Below are positions 25,722-34,156 of a DNA stretch of 64,000 nt, piece after piece. A program made the translations under genes and the position numbers. The notes beneath the pieces are model-generated. The model worked only from the letters and a program-made list of their open reading frames with translations, was not told the origin of the DNA and searched no databases. Source of the DNA: Burkholderia puraquae (GTDB lineage Bacteria; Pseudomonadota; Gammaproteobacteria; Burkholderiales; Burkholderiaceae); NCBI RefSeq assembly GCF_002099195.1, contig NZ_NBYX01000028.1, positions 17,822 through 81,821 of the forward strand. The letters run 5' to 3'. How positions within the stretch are numbered: position 1 is the first letter of the stretch; each line of letters starts with the position of its first letter.

Positions 25722-25737
25722 CGATAGCAAACTATCG
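25722..25737. promoter_or_regulatory. Probable MarR operator
   Basis: CGATAG-CAAA-CTATCG, a perfect 6-bp-arm palindrome 28 bp upstream of the marR-type start, in an AT-rich stretch suited to a promoter. Confidence 0.6.
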
Positions 25738-26004
25738 TTTTTGTCACCCGGATGACTTGTCGCACGCCGCGCGGCCGGCCCGTCTGACGCAATTTAGGCG
25801 GCGTGCCGGGGATGGTCAAGCTGTAAGGTTGTCGGCCCGGCCGTGCGCGCGCCGGTCGCGATCGAATGGTCAGATGAAAGTCGTCCGGCAGGGCAGCTCG
25901 GCAGGTCAGGCAGATGCGAAGCCGGGGTTCGGGAAATCCGGCTTCGCGAAACGGCGCACTGCGTGCATATTGAGGCCGTTGCCTGCATCCTGGAGATTGC
26001 GCAC

Positions 26005-26865
26005 GTGTCCACCCCATCCTCGCAGCCCCTCGCCCCGGCGTCGCTCGACGCGTGGCTCGGCAAGACCGAAACGCTCGGCGACGACATCACCGCGTTCCCG
26101 CTGAACGCGCTGGCCGCCACGCTCGACCGCCCGCCGCCCGGCAACGTCGTGCCGCCGCTGTGGCATTGGCTCTATTTCCTGCCCGTCGCGCCGCTGGCCG
26201 AAGTCGGCCCCGATGGCCACCCGAAGCGCGGCGGCTTCCTGCCGCCCGTGCCGCTGCCGCGCCGCATGTGGGCCGGCGGCCGCCTGACGTTCCATGCGCC
26301 GCTGCGCACGGGGCGGCGCGCGACGCGCGAATCGACGGTTGCGAACCTCGAGGACAAGACGGGCCGCAGCGGCCGGCTCGTATTCGTGACGGTGCAGCAC
26401 CGGATCGAGTGCGATGACGCGCTGTGCGTCGAGGAGGAGCACGACATCGTCTATCGCGATGCGCCGCAGCCGGGCGCACCCGCGCCGAAGCCGATCGCGG
26501 CGCCGGCAGGCGAGACGTGGTCGCGCACGGTCACGGCCGACGCCGTGATGCTGTTCCGCTATTCGGCGCTGACCTTCAACGGCCACCGCATCCATTACGA
26601 CCGCAGCTACGTGACGCAGGAGGAAGGCTATCCGGGGCTCGTCGTGCACGGTCCGTTGATCGCGACGCTGCTGGTCGATCTCGTGCACCGCGAACGGCCC
26701 GCTGCGACGCTCGCGAGCTTCGCGTTTCGCGCAGTGCGCCCGACATTCGACGGGGAGCCGTTCACGCTGTGCGGCAAGCCTTCGGATGACGGCCAGACGA
26801 TCGAGCTGTGGGCGAAGGATCGCGACGGCTGGCTGACCATGCAGGCGACCGTGACGCTCGCATGA
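26005..26865 (+). CDS. FAS1-like hot-dog hydratase (mesaconyl/itaconyl-CoA hydratase type)
   Basis: A 286-residue MaoC-related protein. The N-terminal FAS1-like dehydratase domain (PLPRRMWAGGRLTFHAPLRTGRRATRE and HDIVYRD, residues about 10-160) precedes a hydratase-type segment with FRYSALTFNGHRIHYDRSYV and GLVVHGPLIATLLVDL (about 180-230), which contains the His and Asp used by double hot-dog CoA hydratases such as itaconyl-CoA or mesaconyl-C4-CoA hydratase. The GTG at 26005 is preferred because TGGAG lies about 9 bases upstream; the upstream frame is not family-like. Possible partners in a C5-dicarboxylate route are the CoA-transferase and isocitrate-lyase-like genes nearby. Substrate is an inference. 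Confidence 0.83.
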   Translation: MSTPSSQPLAPASLDAWLGKTETLGDDITAFPLNALAATLDRPPPGNVVPPLWHWLYFLPVAPLAEVGPDGHPKRGGFLPPVPLPRRMWAGGRLTFHAPLRTGRRATRESTVANLEDKTGRSGRLVFVTVQHRIECDDALCVEEEHDIVYRDAPQPGAPAPKPIAAPAGETWSRTVTADAVMLFRYSALTFNGHRIHYDRSYVTQEEGYPGLVVHGPLIATLLVDLVHRERPAATLASFAFRAVRPTFDGEPFTLCGKPSDDGQTIELWAKDRDGWLTMQATVTLA

Positions 26866-26995
26866 CGCGCGCGCTTTCATCCATCGACGAAGGGCCCTGC
26901 GGACGACGCAACACGACCCGTACCGGGAGCGAAGCGGTGCGCGACCGGTGCGGCCTGTTTCCGGGCGACGCCGTGCCGCATGCGGCGCCTGCCGC

Positions 26996-27892
26996 TCACG
27001 CGCGCGTGTCGGCCGACGGCAACAGCGCGGCGAAGCGGTCGGCGAGTGTCGGGCGCGACCGGGCCGGCCAGATCGCGCTCAGTTCGAAATGCGGCAGTGC
27101 GGCGCCGTCGCTGATCGGGCTGTAAGTGACGCCGTCGAATGCGAACGCGTGGATCGAGCGCGGCAGCAGCGACACGCCGCATCCGGCGGCGACGCACGCG
27201 ACCACGGTCAGCGTGCGGTTCACGTCGAGCACGATGTCCACCGCATGCCCGGCCTGGCGGAACGCGCTCAGGATGCCCGCGCGGATCAGCGGCAGCTGAT
27301 CGTGCGGAAACCACACGAGGCCGGCCGCGGCGAGCTCGGCCAGCGTGACGGTGCCGTCGGGCTGGCGCGGGAAATCCTTCGGCAGCACCGCGACGAGCGG
27401 ATCGCGCCGGATCAGCTTCTCGCGCATCCTGCCGTTGACCGCGACCGGCGTGTGCAGCAGCCCGATATCGATCTCGCCGCGCTCGAGCGCGATCGCCTGC
27501 TCGGCATTGCTCATCTCGCTCATCACGAGCTCCACGTCGGGCGCGCTCTCGCGCAACGCACGGATCGCGCGTGGGAGCGTGTCGAACAGCGCGGCGCTGA
27601 CGAAGCCGATCGTCAGGCGCCCGGCGCGCTGCGCGCCGATCTCGCCCGCCCGGTGCGCGGCCGCGTCGAGCCGCGCGACGCTCAGGCGCAGGTCGTCGAC
27701 CATCGCGAGCCCGGCCGGCGTGAGCGTCGCGCCGCGCCGTGACCGGTCGAACAGCCGAACCCCCAGTTCCTTCTCCATCCGGTTCAGCGCCTGGCTGAGC
27801 GCCGGCTGCGCAATGCCGAGCTCGCTGGCGGCGCGCGTGAAGCTGCCGGAATCCGCGATCGCGAGGAAGTAGCGGACGTGCCTGATTTCCAT
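26996..27892 (-). CDS. LysR-family transcriptional regulator
   Basis: A 298-residue LysR protein: N-terminal winged HTH (residues 1-60, MEIRHVRYFLAIADSGSFTR ... ALSQALNRMEKELGVRLFDRS) and a C-terminal periplasmic-binding-like effector domain (about 92-295). It is divergent from the MFS-led gene set at 28042, with a palindrome between them, so it probably controls that set and possibly the larger biosynthetic run downstream, which has no regulator of its own. Confidence 0.92.
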   Translation of the reverse strand: MEIRHVRYFLAIADSGSFTRAASELGIAQPALSQALNRMEKELGVRLFDRSRRGATLTPAGLAMVDDLRLSVARLDAAAHRAGEIGAQRAGRLTIGFVSAALFDTLPRAIRALRESAPDVELVMSEMSNAEQAIALERGEIDIGLLHTPVAVNGRMREKLIRRDPLVAVLPKDFPRQPDGTVTLAELAAAGLVWFPHDQLPLIRAGILSAFRQAGHAVDIVLDVNRTLTVVACVAAGCGVSLLPRSIHAFAFDGVTYSPISDGAALPHFELSAIWPARSRPTLADRFAALLPSADTRA

Positions 27893-27903
27893 AAGCGTGT
27901 GTT

Positions 27904-27950
27904 ATGAATAATTATTCGAAACATGGTAGCGAATTATCCAAATGATTCAT
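27904..27950. promoter_or_regulatory. Probable LysR binding region
   Basis: A perfect 12-bp palindrome GAATAATTATTC (27906-27917), plus ATGAAT (27904-27909) inverted relative to ATTCAT (27945-27950), in a short AT-rich gap between divergent LysR and MFS genes. Confidence 0.5.
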
Positions 27951-28041
27951 AGGATGCTCACGAAGCGTCGCCGATACGGGCGGTGCCTCCGGTAAGCGGC
28001 GCGACGACGCGGCGCACGGCGACGACACGAGGAGACCTCTG

Positions 28042-29319
28042 TTGAACTGGACGCGTGAACTATCGACGACCGAACGGCGCACGTTGCGCGGCTGCTTTGC
28101 CGGCTGGGCGCTCGACGGCCTCGATACCCAGATGTTCAGCCTCGTGATTCCGGCGCTGCTCGCGACCTGGAGCATCGGCAAGGGGCAGGCCGGCCTGATC
28201 GGCGGCGCAACGCTCGTGTCGGGCGCGCTCGGCGGCCTGCTGGCCGGCGTGATCGCGGATCGCTACGGGCGCGTGCGCGCGCTGCAGATCACCGTGTGCT
28301 GGTTCTCCGCATTCACGTTCCTGAGTGCGTTCGCGCAGAACTTCGAACAGCTGCTGGTGCTGAAGGCGCTGCAGGGCCTCGGCTTCGGCGGCGAATGGAC
28401 CGCGGGCGCGGTGCTGCTCGCCGAGACGGTCGGCGCGCGCCATCGCGGCAAGGCGATGGGCGTCGTGCAGAGCGCATGGGGATTCGGCTGGGGCGCGGCG
28501 GTGCTGCTGTACATGGCCGTGTTCGCGTGGTTGCCGGCCGAATGGGCGTGGCGCGCGCTGTTTGCGATCGGCGCGCTGCCCGCGCTGCTGGTGCTGTATA
28601 TCCGCCGCGCGATTCCCGAGCCGCCGCGCGCGCAACCGGCACGGGCGCCGGCGCACGCGGACGATGCGCCGACGGTCGGCATCTTCGACCGCTCGGTGCT
28701 GCGCGCGACGGTCGTCGGCGGCCTGATCGGCGTCGGCGCGCACGGCGGCTATCACGCGATCACGATCTGGTTGCCGACCTACCTGAAGACCGAGCGGCAC
28801 CTGTCGGTGCTCGGCACGGGCGCGTATCTGTCGGTCGTGATCGTCGCGTTCATCTGCGGCTGCTTCGTCAGCGCCTATCTGCAGGACCGGATCGGCCGGC
28901 GCCGCAACGTGATGCTGTTCGCCGCGTGTTGCGCCGTGATGGTGAACCTGTACGTGTTCCTGCCGCTGAACGACATCGCGATGCTGTTGCTGGGGTTCCC
29001 GCTCGGCCTGTTTTCGGCCGGCATTCCGGCGACGCTCGGCACGCTGTTCAACGAACTGTATCCGCAGAACGTGCGCGGGCGCGGCGTCGGCTTCTGCTAC
29101 AACTTCGGCCGCATCGCGTCGGCGGGCTTCCCGGTGCTGGTCGGGCACATGGGCACATCGATGCCGCTCGGCACGGCGCTCGGCATCGATGCGGGCATCG
29201 CCTACGGGTTGGTCGTGATTGCGGTGTGGTTCCTGCCGGAAACGCGCGGGCGCCGCCTGCCCGACGCGGTGGCCGGGCCCGGCGCCGACGGCGACGTGCA
29301 GGCCCGCGCATCGCTGTAG
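28042..29319 (+). CDS. MFS transporter (aromatic/organic acid:H+ symporter type)
   Basis: A 425-residue, 12-segment major facilitator. The start is a TTG at 28042 after AGGAGACCTC. Motifs include WALDGLDTQMFSLVIPAL in the first segment (with D-G-x-D typical of the aromatic acid:H+ symporter and sialate groups), the loop 2-3 motif GVIADRYGRVRAL and the equivalent DRIGRRRN in the second half. It should import a carboxylic acid. It heads a plus-strand set with an amidohydrolase, an isocitrate-lyase-like enzyme and a second symporter, which together look catabolic. Confidence 0.9.
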   Translation: MNWTRELSTTERRTLRGCFAGWALDGLDTQMFSLVIPALLATWSIGKGQAGLIGGATLVSGALGGLLAGVIADRYGRVRALQITVCWFSAFTFLSAFAQNFEQLLVLKALQGLGFGGEWTAGAVLLAETVGARHRGKAMGVVQSAWGFGWGAAVLLYMAVFAWLPAEWAWRALFAIGALPALLVLYIRRAIPEPPRAQPARAPAHADDAPTVGIFDRSVLRATVVGGLIGVGAHGGYHAITIWLPTYLKTERHLSVLGTGAYLSVVIVAFICGCFVSAYLQDRIGRRRNVMLFAACCAVMVNLYVFLPLNDIAMLLLGFPLGLFSAGIPATLGTLFNELYPQNVRGRGVGFCYNFGRIASAGFPVLVGHMGTSMPLGTALGIDAGIAYGLVVIAVWFLPETRGRRLPDAVAGPGADGDVQARASL

Positions 29320-29390
29320 TTTCAGTCTTTCGTTCATCCAGCCGCCCGTCACCCGTCATGCGGGCCGGGCACATCTTGCAGGCAGTCGTC

Positions 29391-30281
29391 ATGGATCGAG
29401 CAGTGAATCCGCCGGTCGAGCCGGTTTCATCGGCGCCGAACGTCACCGCGTGGTACGCGTCGGCGGCCGCCGTCGCGGCGGTCGACGCGCATGCGCACGT
29501 GTTTGCGCGCGGCCTGCCGCTCGCGCCGGTCGTGCGCCATGCGCCTGACTACGACGCGTCGCTCGACGCGTACGTCGCGCATCTCGCCGCGCACGGCATC
29601 ACGCATGCGGTGCTGGTGCAGCCGAGCTTTCTCGGCACCGACAACGCGTTCTTCGTCGACGTGATGCGGCGCTACCCGAGCCGCTTTCGCGGCGTCGCGG
29701 TCGTCGATCCGGGGATCGACGACGATGCGCTCGCCGCGCTGAACCGCGCGGGCGTCGTGGGCATGCGGCTCAACTTGGTCGGCCTGCCGATTCCGGACTT
29801 CGGCACGCGGGCATGGCGCGCACTGTTCGCGCGCATCAATGCGCTCGGCTGGCATGTCGAGATCCATCGCGATGCGGCCGACCTGCATGCGATCGCCGCG
29901 AGCCTGCTCGCGCAGTCGTGCACGCTCGTGATCGACCATTTCGGCCGCCCGTCGCCGACGCTCGGCGAGCGCGACCCCGGCTTCCGCGACCTGCTGTCGT
30001 TCGCCGACACCGGGCGCGTATGGGTCAAGCTGTCGGCCGCCTATCGCAACAGCCTGGCCGGCGACGGCACCGACGCGGCGCTCGGCGCCGCGCAGGCGCT
30101 GCGCGCCGCGTTCACGGCCGAGCGGCTCGTGTGGGGCAGCGACTGGCCGCATACGCAGCATCGCGAGCGTGTCGATTTCGGCGCGACCTGCGCGGCGCTC
30201 GAACGCTGGCTGCCCGATCCCGGCGAGCGCACGCGTGTGCTGCGCGACTCGCCGCGAACCCTGTTCCGTTTCGACCAATGA
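29391..30281 (+). CDS. LigI-like TIM-barrel amidohydrolase (lactonase type)
   Basis: A 296-residue amidohydrolase of the 2-pyrone-4,6-dicarboxylate lactonase-related group. Elements are the metal/active-site strand VDAHAHVFARGLPL (about residues 25-38), DHFGRPSPTLG, WVKLSAAYR and the terminal GSDWPHTQH. Such enzymes hydrolyse lactones or amides of small acids. ATG at 29391 is chosen; an in-frame ATG at 29358 is an alternative and neither has a strong Shine-Dalgarno. It is clearly paralogous to the secreted protein encoded at 43157 (both have a VL(V/I)QPSFLGTDN block), so the two bracket the biosynthetic run. Confidence 0.87.
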   Translation: MDRAVNPPVEPVSSAPNVTAWYASAAAVAAVDAHAHVFARGLPLAPVVRHAPDYDASLDAYVAHLAAHGITHAVLVQPSFLGTDNAFFVDVMRRYPSRFRGVAVVDPGIDDDALAALNRAGVVGMRLNLVGLPIPDFGTRAWRALFARINALGWHVEIHRDAADLHAIAASLLAQSCTLVIDHFGRPSPTLGERDPGFRDLLSFADTGRVWVKLSAAYRNSLAGDGTDAALGAAQALRAAFTAERLVWGSDWPHTQHRERVDFGATCAALERWLPDPGERTRVLRDSPRTLFRFDQ

Positions 30282-30289
30282 GGCCCTGC

Positions 30290-31177
30290 ATGACTGATCA
30301 CACCACCCTTCGTCGCGCCGCGTTCCGGCGCAGCATCGCCGCCCGCGAGGGGCTGCTCGTCGCCGGCACGTTCAACGCGCTGAGCGCGCGGATCGCCGCC
30401 GATCTCGGCTTCGGCGCGCTGTACCTGAGCGGCGCCGGCGTCACCAACATGTCGCTCGGCTTGCCGGATCTCGGCTTCGTCGGGCTTGGCGAACTGGCCG
30501 AGCACACGGCGCGCGTGCGCGACGCCGTCGACCTGCCGCTGATGGTCGATGCCGATACGGGTTTCGGCAACGCGCTGAACGTGCTGCATACGGTGCGCAC
30601 GCTCGAGCGCAGCGGCGCGGACGCGATCCAGCTCGAGGACCAGGTATTGCCGAAGAAGTGCGGCCACTTCGCGGGCAAGGAAGTGATCCCGGCCGCGGAA
30701 ATGGTCGGCAAGCTGAAGGCGGCCGTCGACGCGCGCGTCGACCCGAACCTGCTGATCGTCGCCCGCACCGATGCGGCGGCCGTGCACGGCATCGACGACG
30801 CGATCGAGCGCGCGCATCGCTATGCGGCGGCCGGCGCCGACGTGCTGTTCATCGAGGCGATGGAGTCGCCGGAGGACGTCGAGCGGTTGCCCGCGCTGTT
30901 CGATACGCCGCAGCTCATCAACATCGTGATCGGCGGCAAGACGCCGACCCGCTCGCGCGACGAACTGGCGCGCCTCGGCTATGGCGTGGTGCTGTATGCG
31001 AACGCCGCGCTGCAGGGCGCGGTGCGCGGGATGCAGGCGGCGCTGACGACGCTGCGCGACACGGGCCGGCTCGACGAGGACCCGGCGCGCGTCGCGCCGT
31101 TCGCGGAACGGCAGCGGCTCGTCGACAAGGCGCGCTTCGACGCGCTCGACGCGCGCTACGCGGCTGCCCAGCCGTAA
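30290..31177 (+). CDS. Isocitrate lyase/PEP mutase superfamily lyase
   Basis: A 295-residue alpha/beta-barrel enzyme of the methylisocitrate lyase / dimethylmalate lyase / oxaloacetate decarboxylase group. It has the Mg-binding DADTGFGN (residues 87-94), Glu116 in LEDQVLPKKCGHFAGKEV and the catalytic-loop KKCGH (122-126). Presence of the Cys in KKCGH favours C-C lyase activity rather than PEP mutase. An ATG at 30278 overlapping the upstream stop is possible, but 30290 gives the usual family start. With the hydratase and transporters, it suggests cleavage of a substituted malate or citramalate-like acid; exact substrate unknown. Confidence 0.87.
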   Translation: MTDHTTLRRAAFRRSIAAREGLLVAGTFNALSARIAADLGFGALYLSGAGVTNMSLGLPDLGFVGLGELAEHTARVRDAVDLPLMVDADTGFGNALNVLHTVRTLERSGADAIQLEDQVLPKKCGHFAGKEVIPAAEMVGKLKAAVDARVDPNLLIVARTDAAAVHGIDDAIERAHRYAAAGADVLFIEAMESPEDVERLPALFDTPQLINIVIGGKTPTRSRDELARLGYGVVLYANAALQGAVRGMQAALTTLRDTGRLDEDPARVAPFAERQRLVDKARFDALDARYAAAQP

Positions 31178-31241
31178 CGCCGGCATGCGGCACGGGCGGC
31201 CGCATGCCGGCCGCCCGATACAGAACGAACAGGAGACAACC

Positions 31242-32570
31242 TTGGCAACTTCCCCCACCGGGGCGGCCGACGCGCCGCCGCGTATCGGCTCGATCGTCGG
31301 CGGACTGGCCGGCAACCTGATCGAGTGGTACGACTTTCTCGCGTACAGCATCTTCTCGATCTATTTCGCGCCGTCGTTTTTTCCCGCCGACCGGCCGACC
31401 GTGCAACTGATGAACACCGCGGCGATCGCGGCAGTCGGCTATGTCGCGCGCCCGGCGGGCAGCTGGCTCGTCGGCCTGTACGCGGACCGGCACGGGCGCA
31501 AGGCCGCGCTGACGAAATCGGTGCTCGCGATGTGCGCGGGATCGATGCTGATCGCCGTCACGCCCGGCTACGCGACGATCGGCGTGCTCGCGCCGGTGCT
31601 GCTCGTCGTCGCGCGCCTATTGCAGGGCCTCAGCATGGGCGGTGAATACGGCACCAGCGCGACCTACCTGAGCGAGATCGCGCCGCCGAACCGGCGCGGC
31701 TTCTACGTCGGCTTCCTGCAAGTGAGCGTGGTCGCGGGCCAGCTCGTCGCGCTCGGCCTGATGCTGGCGATGCAGCAGATCTTCGCCGGCACGCACGACA
31801 TCGAGCGCTGGGGCTGGCGGATCCCGTTCTTCGTCGGCGGCGTGCTCGCGCTGTTCGCGCTGTACATGCGACGCAACGTCGTGGAGAGCAACGCGTTCCT
31901 CGCCAGCCGCGCGCGTGCGGCGAAGACGCGCGTGTCGGCCGATCTCGCGGCCCACTGGCGCGAACTGCTGCTCGCGATCGGCATCACGATCGGCGGCACC
32001 GTCGCGTTCTACACATACACGGTCTACATGCAGAAATACCTCGTCAACTCCGTCGGCCTGCACAAGGAAACGGCGACCTGGATCTGCACGCTCGCGCTGC
32101 TGCTGTACATGCCGCTGCAGCCGCTGTTCGGCCTTGTATCGGATCTCGTCGGGCGGCGGCCCGTGCTGCTGTGGTTCGGCTTCGGCGGCGCACTGCTGTC
32201 CGTGCCGATCTTCACCGCGCTCGGGCACGTGCACGAGCCGCTCGCCGCGTTCGCGCTGGTGTTCGCGGGGCTCGTCGTATTGAGCGGGTTCACCTCGGTG
32301 CACATGCTGGTGAAGGCGGAACTGTTTCCGCCGCAGATCCGCGCGCTGGCGGTCGGGCTGCCTTATGCGCTGACGACGGCGATCCTCGGCGGTACGACGG
32401 AGTTCGTTGCGCTGCGGCTGAAGGCGGGCGGCAACGAGGCGATGTTCTTCTGGTACGTCGCGGCCTGCGCGGCGGTCTCGCTGGTCGTGTACTGGCGGAT
32501 GCCGGAAACCCATCCGGGCAAGCACCCACGGGCGGCGCGGCCGGCGGTGGGCGCGGCCGCGCCCCGCTGA
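31242..32570 (+). CDS. Metabolite:H+ symporter, MHS family (KgtP/ProP-like MFS)
   Basis: A 442-residue, 12-segment transporter. NLIEWYDFLAYSIFSIYFAPSFFP near the N-terminus, GLYADRHGRKAAL and LLQGLSMGGEYGTSATYLSE are signatures of the MHS family (alpha-ketoglutarate, citrate, shikimate, proline transporters). The start is a TTG at 31242, ten bases downstream of an AGGAG. It ends the LysR-linked gene set. It probably imports a di- or tricarboxylate related to the lyase/hydratase substrates. Confidence 0.92.
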   Translation: MATSPTGAADAPPRIGSIVGGLAGNLIEWYDFLAYSIFSIYFAPSFFPADRPTVQLMNTAAIAAVGYVARPAGSWLVGLYADRHGRKAALTKSVLAMCAGSMLIAVTPGYATIGVLAPVLLVVARLLQGLSMGGEYGTSATYLSEIAPPNRRGFYVGFLQVSVVAGQLVALGLMLAMQQIFAGTHDIERWGWRIPFFVGGVLALFALYMRRNVVESNAFLASRARAAKTRVSADLAAHWRELLLAIGITIGGTVAFYTYTVYMQKYLVNSVGLHKETATWICTLALLLYMPLQPLFGLVSDLVGRRPVLLWFGFGGALLSVPIFTALGHVHEPLAAFALVFAGLVVLSGFTSVHMLVKAELFPPQIRALAVGLPYALTTAILGGTTEFVALRLKAGGNEAMFFWYVAACAAVSLVVYWRMPETHPGKHPRAARPAVGAAAPR

Positions 32571-32660
32571 ATTGGTGCGCAGCCGCATGCGAAACGCTTA
32601 TGGATAAATAACACGGCGGTAATGCTTCGCCTCGGCAATTGCTTCTAGTATCTGCAGGAC

Positions 32661-32685
32661 GCCGACGGGCTGCCTGGCCGTCGGC
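32661..32685 (+). terminator. Stem-loop between the symporter gene and the biosynthetic run
   Basis: GCCGACGG (32661-32668) and CCGTCGGC (32678-32685), perfect 8-bp stem, 9-nt loop, no T-run. It could be a weak terminator of the upstream set or a leader element of the aminomutase operon, whose ATG follows 59 bp later. Confidence 0.4.
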
Positions 32686-32743
32686 GGCGATCAGCAAGAC
32701 ACACGACATACATTAGTACATCTAAAAAAATGGAGTAGAGTCA

Positions 32744-34156
32744 ATGATCGAACTATCCGAGGGCCAACGGATATCCGCGCGCGATGGCGTGCAGGGCGGC
32801 GCGCCGCCGCGTCAGTCGATACCGGTGCATCCGGTGTTCAAGGCGTACAACCGCTCGAAGCTGGACGACATTCCGCAGCTCTCGGCGCTGCCGCCGCGGA
32901 TGCGCGAGGAGATCGGGCTGGTTGCACGGGTACTGCCGTTCAAGGTCAACCGCTATGTGGTCGAGCAGTTGATCGACTGGACCCGTGTGCCGGACGATCC
33001 GCTGTTCCGGCTGACGTTTCCACAGCCGGACATGCTCGCGCCCGACGATCTCGAGCGCTTGGCCGTGCTGTCACGCGACGCGGCGCGCCACGCGGAACTG
33101 GACACGCTGGTCGGGCGCCTGCGCGCGCGGATGAACCCGCATCCGGCGGACCAGCGGCTCAACGAGCCTGAGCTGGACGGCGAACCCTGCCCGGGCATCC
33201 AGCACAAGTATGCACAGACGGTGCTGTACTTTCCGAGCCACGGGCAGACCTGCCACGCGTATTGCACGTTCTGCTTCCGCTGGCCGCAGTTCGTCGGCGA
33301 TGCATCGCTGAAATTCGCGTCGAGCGAAGCGGCGCGGCTGCATGCCTATCTGCGCGCGCACGGCGAAGTGACCGACCTGCTGATGACGGGCGGCGACCCG
33401 ATGGTGATGAGCGCGGCACGCCTGCGCGAATACCTGACGCCGCTGCTGGAGCCGGGGCTCGAGCATGTCGGCAACATCCGGATCGGCACGAAGGCGCTCA
33501 CGTACTGGCCGTACCGGTTCGTCAGCGATCCGGATACGCCCGAGCTGCTCGCGCTGCTGCGCACGCTGGTCGACGCCGGGCGCAACGTGACGATCATGGC
33601 GCACCTGAACCACTGGCGCGAGCTGTCGACGGAGATCGCGGAGCAGGCGGTGACGAACCTGCGCCGCATCGGTGTCGTGATCCGCTCGCAGGGGCCGGTG
33701 CTGCGCCACATCAACGACGACGCCGACGTGTGGCGGCGCAACTGGGTCGGGCAGGTGCGGCTCGGCATCGTGCCGTATTACATGTTCGTCGAGCGCGATA
33801 CGGGGCCGCGCGCCTATTTCGAGCTGCCGCTCGCGCGAGCGCTCGACATCTACAACACGGCGATCGCATCGGTATCGGGGCTCGCGCGCAGCGCGCGCGG
33901 CCCGTCGATGAGCGCGGGCCCCGGCAAGGTCGAGGTCGCGGGCACGCTCGACCTGCACGGGCAGCGCTACTTCCTGCTGAACTTCCTGCAGGCGCGCGAT
34001 CCGCGCTGGCTGCGCAGGCCGTTCCTCGCGAAGTATTCGGCGACGGCCTGCTGGCTCGACCAGCTCGAACCGCCGGACGGCGAGCCCGCGTTCTTCTTCG
34101 ACGCGCCGTACCGCGCTTTCGTCGACGCGCGCCAGCACCAGCCGGAGCACGCATGA
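32744..34156 (+). CDS. KamA-family radical SAM aminomutase (lysine 2,3-aminomutase-like)
   Basis: A 470-residue radical SAM/PLP enzyme. The [4Fe-4S]-SAM site is Cys170-x3-Cys174-x2-Cys177 (CHAYCTFCFRW), followed by MTGGDP (214-219). The likely PLP-binding lysine is Lys395 in GPGKVEV, equivalent to the GGGK motif of lysine 2,3-aminomutase. Such enzymes shift an alpha-amino group to the beta carbon. The sequence around the cluster (FRWPQFVG) differs from classical lysine aminomutase (TRRRFAG), so the substrate may be another amino acid. First gene of the run, preceded by TGGAGTAGAG; its stop overlaps the next start (ATGA). Likely provides a beta-amino acid building block. Confidence 0.88.
   Translation: MIELSEGQRISARDGVQGGAPPRQSIPVHPVFKAYNRSKLDDIPQLSALPPRMREEIGLVARVLPFKVNRYVVEQLIDWTRVPDDPLFRLTFPQPDMLAPDDLERLAVLSRDAARHAELDTLVGRLRARMNPHPADQRLNEPELDGEPCPGIQHKYAQTVLYFPSHGQTCHAYCTFCFRWPQFVGDASLKFASSEAARLHAYLRAHGEVTDLLMTGGDPMVMSAARLREYLTPLLEPGLEHVGNIRIGTKALTYWPYRFVSDPDTPELLALLRTLVDAGRNVTIMAHLNHWRELSTEIAEQAVTNLRRIGVVIRSQGPVLRHINDDADVWRRNWVGQVRLGIVPYYMFVERDTGPRAYFELPLARALDIYNTAIASVSGLARSARGPSMSAGPGKVEVAGTLDLHGQRYFLLNFLQARDPRWLRRPFLAKYSATACWLDQLEPPDGEPAFFFDAPYRAFVDARQHQPEHA

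Noticed and set aside
28296..29390. Long upstream extension of the amidohydrolase frame across the MFS gene
   Set aside because: Translation is low-complexity Arg/Ala; the MFS gene in the other frame is clearly real.
32571..32743. Riboswitch upstream of the aminomutase operon
   Set aside because: Only one simple stem-loop (32661-32685) was found; no lysine or other riboswitch consensus could be recognised.
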